Source of the DNA: RBG-16-66-20 sp049651845
GTDB taxonomy: Bacteria > Pseudomonadota > Gammaproteobacteria > Burkholderiales > SG8-39
Assembly (NCBI GenBank): GCA_049651845.1
Contig: JBASCW010000097.1
Location: forward strand, 1 to 7,986
Length of the DNA stretch: 7,986 bases
Direction: 5' to 3'
The notes under the pieces were generated by a model. It searched no databases. It worked only from the letters and a program-made list of their open reading frames with translations, and was not told the DNA's origin. Each line of letters opens with the position of its first letter. Position 1 is the first letter of the stretch. Shown here one piece after another: positions 1 to 7,986 of the stretch. A program made the position numbers and the translations under genes.

Positions 1-1077
1 GCCCGGCGCCGCGCGTCCCATGCTGCGCTCGCGCCGGACCAGGCCCGCGCGCTCGCGCAGGTAGCCGGGATCCACCAGCCCCGCAGTCGGCACCGGGACG
101 AAATCCGGGTCGCCGACGTAGTGGTCGCGGTCGGCGTACGCGAGGCGCCCGGCCTCCGCAAAGAGATGGATGGCCTCGGCCGAGCCGGCGCGCACGCGCG
201 CAAGGGGAAAACGCTCGAGCGTGCCGAGGATTGCGAGCACGGCGATGCCGCCGGAACTCGGCGGCGGCATGCCGCAGACGCGGTAGCCGCGGTACGCGCC
301 GCAGATCGCCTCACGCTCGATCGCGCGATAGCCGGCGAGGTCCTCCGGCGCGAGGTCGCCGGCGCGGCCGTAGCGGTCGGGCGCGCCCGCCGTGGCGGCC
401 GCGATGTCGCGCGCGAGCTCGCCCTGGTAGAACGCGTCGGCGCCGCCCTCGGCCACGCGCCGGAACACGTCCGCGAGCGGTGCGTTGCGCAGGTGATGGC
501 CTGCGGGCAGCGCGCGGCCGTCGGGCAGGTAGAAATACGCGCGCGCGGAGTCTCGCCGGCTCAGCAGCGGGTCGGCGGCGATCAGCCGGTGCAGGCGCGG
601 CGACACCGCGAACCCGTCTTCGGCGAGGCGGATCGCGGGCGCAAACAAAGCGGGCCAGGGCAGGCGGCCGTGCCTGCGGTGCGCGAGCTCCAGCATGCGC
701 AGCACGCCCGGAACCCCCACCGAGCGGCCCGAGCCGACCGCCGAGCCGATGTCCATCGGCGTGCCGTCGGGCGCGAGGAAGCGATCGGGGCGCGCCGCCG
801 CCGGCGCCGTCTCGCGGCCGTCGTAGGCCGAGATCGTCCCGGCCGCCGCCTCCCAGTGCAGCAGGAAGGCGCCGCCGCCGATGCCTGAGGACTGCGGCTC
901 GACGACGTTCAACGCCAGCTGCACGGCAATCGCCGCATCGAGCGCGCTGCCGCCCGCGCGCAGGATCTGCAGGCCCGCGTGCGCCGCATGGGGATTGGCC
1001 GCGGCAACCATGTGCTCGGCGGCCTGTGCCGCGGGCAGCACGAGCGCGAGCAGGAGAATGCGCAGAATCGCTGTCAT
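1..1077 (-). CDS. ggt: Gamma-glutamyltransferase precursor, N-terminal part (cut by window edge)
   Basis: The minus strand is open for 359 codons from the ATG at 1077 to the left edge, with no stop. Family knowledge: GGT is a periplasmic Ntn-hydrolase that cleaves or transfers the gamma-glutamyl group of glutathione and related compounds. Seen: a signal peptide (residues 1 to about 20, MTAILRILLLALVLPAAQA, then AE) with an AQA-type cleavage site. The large-subunit motifs follow in order: GIGGGAF at 65-71; YDGRETAP at 85-92, whose R88 matches the substrate-binding arginine; SVGVPG at 119-124; and MPPPSSGG at 270-277, as in E. coli Ggt. Then come YADR (314-317) and GDPDFVPVP (322-330). Family members are about 570 residues, so the self-cleavage site with its catalytic Thr and the small subunit lie outside the window. 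No clear Shine-Dalgarno precedes the ATG, but the signal peptide begins exactly there. It is divergent from aspA. Identity is secure; activity cannot be judged without the C-terminus. Confidence 0.95.
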   Translation of the reverse strand, partial: MTAILRILLLALVLPAAQAAEHMVAAANPHAAHAGLQILRAGGSALDAAIAVQLALNVVEPQSSGIGGGAFLLHWEAAAGTISAYDGRETAPAAARPDRFLAPDGTPMDIGSAVGSGRSVGVPGVLRMLELAHRRHGRLPWPALFAPAIRLAEDGFAVSPRLHRLIAADPLLSRRDSARAYFYLPDGRALPAGHHLRNAPLADVFRRVAEGGADAFYQGELARDIAAATAGAPDRYGRAGDLAPEDLAGYRAIEREAICGAYRGYRVCGMPPPSSGGIAVLAILGTLERFPLARVRAGSAEAIHLFAEAGRLAYADRDHYVGDPDFVPVPTAGLVDPGYLRERAGLVRRERSMGRAAPG

Positions 1078-1092
1078 GTCACGCGGCAGGAA

Positions 1093-1098
1093 TAGAAT
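1093..1098 (+). promoter_or_regulatory. Candidate -10 box (TAGAAT) for the aspA cluster
   Basis: TAGAAT differs from the sigma-70 consensus TATAAT at one base. It lies 36 bp before the aspA start, in the 57-bp gap shared with divergent ggt. No convincing -35 hexamer stands 16-18 bp upstream; GCTGTC at 1070-1075 is poor. Transcription would begin at roughly 1104-1107, giving a very short 5' leader. The promoter of ggt must overlap the same gap; CATACT on the minus strand (1112-1107) is a weak possibility. Confidence 0.4.
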
Positions 1099-1108
1099 CG
1101 GCGACAGT

Positions 1109-1134
1109 ATGGCCTATCCCGACCTGCCGCCGGC

Positions 1135-1138
<4 letters not shown>
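1109..1138 (+). other. Possible 9-codon leader ORF overlapping the aspA start
   Basis: An ATG at 1109 opens a short reading frame, MAYPDLPPA, whose TGA (1136-1138) overlaps the aspA ATG (1135-1137) as ATGA. It starts only a few bases after the expected transcription start from the TAGAAT box, so it could be translated as a leaderless or near-leaderless ORF. Termination there would put ribosomes on the aspA start, which has no visible Shine-Dalgarno of its own. The reading frame and overlap are seen directly; translation and coupling are inference, and short ORFs of this size occur by chance. Confidence 0.2.
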
Positions 1139-2565
<1,427 letters not shown>

Positions 2566-2567
2566 GC

Positions 2568-3173
2568 GTGGACGAGGTCAGCCGGCGCACGCTAGCGCAT
2601 TACGACCAGCGCGCGGAGGATTTCTGGCTGGGCACGCGCAGCCACGACGTGCGCCAGAACATCGACGCGCTGCTGGGCGCGATCGAGGGCGAGCCGCCCT
2701 TCGTCATTCTCGATTTCGGCTGCGGTCCGGGCCGAGACCTGAAGACCTTCAGGGATCTGGGCCACGTCGCGGTGGGCCTGGAAGGCTCCGCCCGGTTCGC
2801 CGCGATGGCGCGCGAGTACAGCGGCTGCGAGGTGCTGGGGCAGGACTTTCTCGAGCTCGATTTGCCGCCGGCCCGCTTCGACGGCGTGTTTGCCAACGCC
2901 GCGCTGTTCCACGTCCCGACGCTGGAGCTGCCGCGCGTACTGCGCGAGCTGCACGCCGCGCTCAAACCGGGCGGCGTGCTGTTCAGCTCCAATCCGCACG
3001 GCGACAATCGGGAAGGCTGGAACCGCGGCCGCTATGGCGCCTATCACGACGAGGAAACCTGGCGCCGCCATGTGACCGGGGCGGGCTTCGCCGCGCTCAC
3101 CCATTACTACCGCCCGACGGGCCTGCCTCGCGAACAGCAGCCCTGGTTGGCGAGCGTCTGGCGTCGGCGATAA
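2568..3173 (+). CDS. Class I SAM-dependent methyltransferase, substrate unknown
   Basis: A 201-residue single-domain Rossmann methyltransferase of the Methyltransf_11/25 type. Seen: motif I LDFGCGPGRD at 48-57, the SAM-binding glycine loop; an acidic residue after strand 2 (E72 in GLEGS) expected to bind the SAM ribose; D93 in GQDFLELDL; motif IV FDGVFANAALFHV at 104-116; and LKPGGVLFSS at 132-141. The N-terminal helix (LAHYDQRAEDFWLGTRSHDV) resembles the cap of small-molecule methyltransferases, and the C-terminus is basic (WRRR). No signal peptide or membrane segment is visible, so it is probably cytosolic. The start is GTG, 2 bp after the aspA stop; no Shine-Dalgarno is visible, so translation is probably coupled to aspA. 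The fold is secure. The substrate cannot be read from sequence, and position between aspartase and acetoacetyl-CoA synthetase does not define it. Confidence 0.88.
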   Translation: MDEVSRRTLAHYDQRAEDFWLGTRSHDVRQNIDALLGAIEGEPPFVILDFGCGPGRDLKTFRDLGHVAVGLEGSARFAAMAREYSGCEVLGQDFLELDLPPARFDGVFANAALFHVPTLELPRVLRELHAALKPGGVLFSSNPHGDNREGWNRGRYGAYHDEETWRRHVTGAGFAALTHYYRPTGLPREQQPWLASVWRRR

Positions 3174-3182
3174 TGGCGAACC

Positions 3183-5144
<1,962 letters not shown>

Positions 5145-5151
5145 GCGCGCG

Positions 5152-5389
5152 CTATTTGCGCCGCCACGAAACGTCCACCTTGAAGTGGAACGATGTGGCG
5201 GCGAGGACGATGCCGATCGGCACCGCCAGCCACCACCAGGGCGAGGCATCGAGGAAATGCGCGCTGAGCCCTACCGCAGCGCCCAGGAGCGTGCCGAACA
5301 GCGCTCTATGCCAGCTGAAGCCGCCGCCATCCTTGCGCGCGGCGCCCGGCGGCGCTTTGGGGCAGCGGCATCTGGGGTGCCCGGTCCAT
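5152..5389 (-). pseudogene. Small two-helix membrane protein with apparent 1-base frameshift near its start
   Basis: Reading back from the TAG at 5154-5152, the minus strand encodes 72 protein-like residues, from CRCPKAPPGAARKDGGG to the basic end VDVSWRRK. They hold two probable membrane segments: ALFGTLLGAAVGLSAHFL (residues 23-40 of this stretch) and WWWLAVPIGIVLAATSF (45-61). The frame has no ATG, GTG or TTG codon in a usable position; the only candidate between the upstream esterase stop and the first Cys is CTG at 5403-5401. An ATG at 5389-5387, 15 bp past the esterase stop, is in another frame. Removing one C from the CCCC run (GGGG at 5374-5377 on the plus strand) joins it cleanly as MDRAPRCRCPKAPPGA, giving 78 residues. 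This could be a real frameshift, a sequencing error in a homopolymer, or a gene with an unusual start. The family is not recognised. Its stop lies only 7 bp from the convergent acetoacetyl-CoA synthetase stop. Confidence 0.5.
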
Positions 5390-5404
5390 GCTCGGGCGCG
5401 CAGG

Positions 5405-6082
5405 CTAGTGCAGCGTCGCGCGGCGACGCTCGTAGATGCCCTGCAGCAGGCGCAGCGAGCCGCGGCAGATGGCCTCGTGGGTGAGGGCGTGGCCGAGGTC
5501 TTCGATGATGTCGAGCGTCACCGGCACGTGCAGGCCGGCGAGCGCGCGCGCGGCGCGCTCGGCGTGCACGCGCGAGACCACCGAGTCGTAGCCGCCGTGC
5601 ACCAGGTGGATGCGCGAGGGCATGCGCGTGCCGGGCTGCGGCAGGCGCGCGAAGCGCGCGGCGTAGGCGACCACCGCGCCGGCGAGCTCGGGGAAGGCCT
5701 TCACCGCTTCCAGCGCCACGGTGCCGCCCTGCGAGTAGCCGATCAGCACGGTGCGCTCGGCCGGCACGCGGTAGTTGGTCTGCTCGCGGCGCACCAGCTG
5801 CTCGATGCGCGGCAGGATCGCCGAGACGCGGTCCAGGTGGTTCTCGGTCGAGAGGTCCTTGGTGGAGAACCACTGCTTGGATTCCGGCGCCTTGCGGTAC
5901 AGCGAGAAGCCGCTCGGCACGACCAGCGCCGCGCTCGGGAAGCGCCCCTGGTACTTGAAGGCGGCCGGGATCATCGAGCGCGCGTCGGCGCCGCTGGCAT
6001 GCAGGAATACGAACAGATGTCGGGCGGGCTGTAGCGGGGCAGGACCAAAGCGGGCGGGGCCGAATCGGTAGACCTGCTGCAT
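5405..6082 (-). CDS. Alpha/beta-hydrolase esterase, YpfH-like (phospholipase/carboxylesterase family)
   Basis: A 225-residue cytosolic serine hydrolase. Seen: strand and oxyanion region LFVFLHASGAD at 23-33 (LLFHGVGD in E. coli YpfH); KQWFSTKDLSTEN at 69-81, matching the RQWFSVQGITEDN region of YpfH; the nucleophile elbow GYSQGG at 115-120 with S117; HLVHGGYDSVV at 159-169 with D166; and IIEDLGHALTHE at 192-203 with H198. The Ser-Asp-His triad is complete, and the segment DIIEDLGHA is nearly identical to YpfH. Family members hydrolyse short-chain carboxyl esters; the natural substrate is unknown. A position replaced relative to YpfH is the Gly of the HG motif, here HA (H28-A29). The ATG at 6082 gives a slightly repetitive N-terminus (RFGPARFGPAP) before the first strand, and no strong Shine-Dalgarno precedes it. 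It is divergent from the ABC transporter and probably co-transcribed with the small membrane protein downstream. Confidence 0.88.
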   Translation of the reverse strand: MQQVYRFGPARFGPAPLQPARHLFVFLHASGADARSMIPAAFKYQGRFPSAALVVPSGFSLYRKAPESKQWFSTKDLSTENHLDRVSAILPRIEQLVRREQTNYRVPAERTVLIGYSQGGTVALEAVKAFPELAGAVVAYAARFARLPQPGTRMPSRIHLVHGGYDSVVSRVHAERAARALAGLHVPVTLDIIEDLGHALTHEAICRGSLRLLQGIYERRRATLH

Positions 6083-6114
6083 TGGGACATTTTCGCGCCG
6101 CTGTCGCCGTTCTG

Positions 6115-6120
6115 TAAACT
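6115..6120 (+). promoter_or_regulatory. Weak candidate -10 box (TAAACT) for the ABC transporter gene
   Basis: TAAACT lies 36 bp before the ATG at 6157, in the 74-bp region between divergent genes, and is the most AT-rich hexamer there apart from the ATTTTC at 6089-6094. No good -35 match is seen at normal spacing. The esterase promoter must be in the same interval on the other strand, where I find nothing convincing. Confidence 0.25.
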
Positions 6121-6145
6121 GCTTTCGGCAAACGCCGGCTAGCCC

Positions 6146-6150
6146 GAGGT
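6146..6150 (+). promoter_or_regulatory. Ribosome binding site GAGGT before the ABC transporter
   Basis: GAGGT ends 6 bases before the ATG at 6157, an ideal Shine-Dalgarno spacing that supports this start. It is the only clear Shine-Dalgarno before any gene in the window. Confidence 0.75.
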
Positions 6151-6156
6151 AACTCC

Positions 6157-7848
6157 ATGCAAAAGAAACGTTTCTTCGCCACGCTGTGGGCGCTGACCAG
6201 GCCGTATTGGGTCTCGGAAAAGCGCGGCACGGGCCTGATCCTGCTCGCCACCGTGGTCGGCCTCGCGCTGCTGGGGGTGTGGCTCGAAGTGCAGTTCAAC
6301 GCCTGGAACCGCGAGTTCTACAACACCTTCGAGAGCAGGGACCAGGCGGAGTTCTTCCGCCAGCTCGGGCTGTTCACGATCCTCGCGGCGCTCTACATCA
6401 TCAACGGCGTCTACCGGCAGTATTTCCAGCAGATGCTGATGATCGAGTGGCGCACCTGGATGACCGAGCGCACCCTCGCGGACTGGATGAAGGACCGCGC
6501 CTACTACCGGCTGCAGCTCCTGGACAAGGGCACGGACAACCCGGACCAGCGCATCGCCGACGACCTCAATATCTTCGTCGATCTCACGCTCTCGCTCGCC
6601 CTCGGCCTGCTGTCGGCGGTGGTGACGCTGGTGTCCTTCGTCGGCATCCTGTGGTCGATTTCGGGCGCGCTCACGGTGCTCGGCTTCGAGATCCCGGGCT
6701 ACATGGTCTGGGTGGCGCTGGTCTACGCCATCGCGGGCACCTGGCTCACGCACCTCATCGGCCGTCCGCTGGTGCGCATCGGCTTCGACCAGCAGCGCTA
6801 TGAGGCGAACTTCCGCTTTTCGCTGGTGCGGCTGCGCGAGAACGCCGAGGGCGTGGCGCTTTACCGCGGGGAGGCGGGCGAGCTCGCCAATTTCCGCGCG
6901 CGCTTCGCCGACGTGATCGCCATCTGGTGGACCAAGATGCTCAAGCAGAAGCAGCTCGGCTGGTTCCAGTCGTTCTACGGCCAGGTGGCGATCATCTTCC
7001 CGTTCGTCGTCGCCTCGCCGCGCTTTTTCTCGGGCGCGATGCCGCTGGGCGGCATCTTCCAGATCGCCTCCGCATTCGGCCAGGTGCAGGGCGCGCTGTC
7101 GTGGTTCATCAACGTCTACGGCAGCTACGCCAACTGGAAGGCGACGGTCGATCGCCTCACCGGCTTCACCGAGGCGCTCGAGCATGCGCGCCGGGAGGCC
7201 GCGCGCCTGGACGGCGACCGGGAAGAAGGAAAACCCAAAGTGCTGGAGCTCGATCGCCTCGAGCTCGACCTGCCGCAGGGCCAGCCGCTGCTCGCGCCGG
7301 CCACGCTGCAGCTCAGGGAGTGCGAGTCGGTGCTGCTCACGGGCCCTTCGGGCGCCGGCAAGAGCACGCTGTTTCGCGCCATCGCCGGCATCTGGCCGTA
7401 CTGGAAGGGGCGCATTGCGCTGCCCAAGGGCGCGACGCTGCTGTTCCTGCCGCAGCGGCCCTACCTGCCGATCGGCACGCTCAAGTACGCCACCGCCTAT
7501 CCGGCGGACGCGGCGGCGGTTCCGGACGAAACGGTGCGCGAGGTGCTGTCGGCCGTAGGGCTGGCGAAGCTCTCGGGCGATCTCGCACGCGAGGAGAACT
7601 GGGCGCAGCTGCTCTCGGGCGGCGAGCAGCAGCGCCTCGCCATCGCGCGCGCGCTGATCAACCGCCCGGACTGGCTGTTCATGGACGAGCCGACCGCGGC
7701 GCTGCCCGACGACGCCCAGGCCGCGCTCTACGGGCTGCTGCAGGAAAGGCTGCCCGGCACGACGCGGGTGTCGATCGGCCACCGCGCCGAGCTCGCGCAA
7801 TTCCATTCGCGCCAGCTCGCGTGGAGCCAGCTCAGCCAAGGCGCCTAG
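6157..7848 (+). CDS. ABC transporter half-molecule, permease fused to ATPase (YddA/ABCD-like)
   Basis: A 563-residue inner-membrane half-transporter expected to work as a dimer. Seen: six probable membrane segments (about 27-45, 69-84, 146-168, 179-200, 274-290 and 295-320) forming an ABC_membrane_2/SbmA-BacA-type domain, with WNREFYNTFE (50-59) and DNPDQRIADDLN (127-138) as family-type motifs. A cytosolic ATPase domain follows: Walker A GPSGAGKST at 396-404; LFLPQRPYLPIGTL at 429-442 with Q-loop Q433; signature LSGGEQQR at 486-493; Walker B LFMDEPT at 507-513 with catalytic E511; and switch H542 in SIGHR. The LPQRPYLPIGTL segment is characteristic of the YddA, Rv1819c and ABCD relatives. Those proteins handle very different substrates (vitamin B12, bleomycin or antimicrobial peptides; acyl-CoA in peroxisomes), so neither substrate nor direction can be stated. 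The D-loop reads AALPDD instead of SALD. The start is supported by the GAGGT site. Confidence 0.93.
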   Translation: MQKKRFFATLWALTRPYWVSEKRGTGLILLATVVGLALLGVWLEVQFNAWNREFYNTFESRDQAEFFRQLGLFTILAALYIINGVYRQYFQQMLMIEWRTWMTERTLADWMKDRAYYRLQLLDKGTDNPDQRIADDLNIFVDLTLSLALGLLSAVVTLVSFVGILWSISGALTVLGFEIPGYMVWVALVYAIAGTWLTHLIGRPLVRIGFDQQRYEANFRFSLVRLRENAEGVALYRGEAGELANFRARFADVIAIWWTKMLKQKQLGWFQSFYGQVAIIFPFVVASPRFFSGAMPLGGIFQIASAFGQVQGALSWFINVYGSYANWKATVDRLTGFTEALEHARREAARLDGDREEGKPKVLELDRLELDLPQGQPLLAPATLQLRECESVLLTGPSGAGKSTLFRAIAGIWPYWKGRIALPKGATLLFLPQRPYLPIGTLKYATAYPADAAAVPDETVREVLSAVGLAKLSGDLAREENWAQLLSGGEQQRLAIARALINRPDWLFMDEPTAALPDDAQAALYGLLQERLPGTTRVSIGHRAELAQFHSRQLAWSQLSQGA

Positions 7849-7855
7849 GGCGCCT
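7839..7855. repeat. Perfect 7-bp inverted repeat around the ABC transporter stop codon
   Basis: AGGCGCC (7839-7845) and its exact reverse complement GGCGCCT (7849-7855) flank the TAG stop as a 3-base loop. The RNA would form a GC-rich hairpin. No T-run follows (CGTTCCTACTG), so it is not a classical intrinsic terminator. It might protect the 3' end or assist termination, or be chance in GC-rich DNA. Confidence 0.4.
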
Positions 7856-7888
7856 CGTTCCTACTGAGAATTACCTAACCGTGTGACA

Positions 7889-7986
7889 CTAGATCAGCTC
7901 AGCCTGGGTCCAGCAAGCGGCGATGATCGCGGAGCGCCGTTGTGCGGATTTGAGCCGGCCGCGCGCGGTGTGTTTCAGCTCGGCCA
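7889..7986 (-). CDS. Possible C-terminal end of an unrecognised protein (cut by window edge)
   Basis: On the minus strand a frame stays open from the right edge for 31 codons and ends at TAG (7891-7889). The peptide runs AELKHTARGRLKSAQRR, then SAIIAACWTQAELI. It has a basic stretch followed by a short hydrophobic helix and looks protein-like, but it is too short to assign to a family. It would converge on the ABC transporter with a gap of 40 bp. A plus-strand frame from ATG 7923 is also open to the edge (MIAERRCADLSRPRAV...), so strand and reality are uncertain. Confidence 0.35.
   Translation of the reverse strand, partial: AELKHTARGRLKSAQRRSAIIAACWTQAELI

Noticed and set aside
5271..6299. 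342-codon minus-strand ORF and a 292-codon plus-strand ORF (5156-6034) overlapping the esterase
   Set aside because: The esterase frame contains a complete Ser-Asp-His triad and YpfH-like segments; these other frames show no domain.
6139..7839. 566-codon antisense ORF opposite the ABC transporter
   Set aside because: The plus strand has the Shine-Dalgarno site, membrane segments and all ABC ATPase motifs; the antisense product has none.

Overview
This is a GC-rich chromosomal window, by eye around two thirds G+C or more, densely packed with metabolic and transport genes. The codon use, the gene set and a TAGAAT-type promoter immediately before a short leader suggest a betaproteobacterium, probably of the Burkholderiales type. 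That assignment is inference; no rRNA or other marker is present.

Layout. Positions 1-1077 (minus strand) hold the N-terminal two thirds of a periplasmic gamma-glutamyltransferase, cut by the left edge. A 57-bp divergent promoter region follows. Next comes a tight plus-strand cluster: aspartate ammonia-lyase (1135-2565), a small SAM-dependent methyltransferase with a GTG start (2568-3173) and acetoacetyl-CoA synthetase (3183-5144). Gaps are only 2 and 9 bp, so the three are probably co-transcribed. Facing them on the minus strand are a small two-helix membrane protein whose 5' end looks frameshifted (5152-5389) and a YpfH-like serine esterase (5405-6082), possibly in one transcript. A 74-bp divergent intergenic region separates the esterase from a plus-strand ABC exporter half-transporter of the YddA/ABCD-like type (6157-7848). 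The right edge holds 31 codons of a possible minus-strand gene, which I do not recognise.

Function. GGT releases amino acids from gamma-glutamyl compounds in the periplasm. Aspartase converts aspartate to fumarate and ammonia. Acetoacetyl-CoA synthetase activates acetoacetate for entry into acyl-CoA metabolism. Together they suggest a carbon/nitrogen scavenging neighbourhood, but no single pathway links every gene, and the methyltransferase substrate is unknown.

I see no mobile element, CRISPR array, tRNA, rRNA or clearly new multi-gene system. The points most worth a second look are the apparent 1-base frameshift in the small membrane protein, the possible near-leaderless 9-codon ORF overlapping the aspartase start, and an altered D-loop in the ABC transporter.
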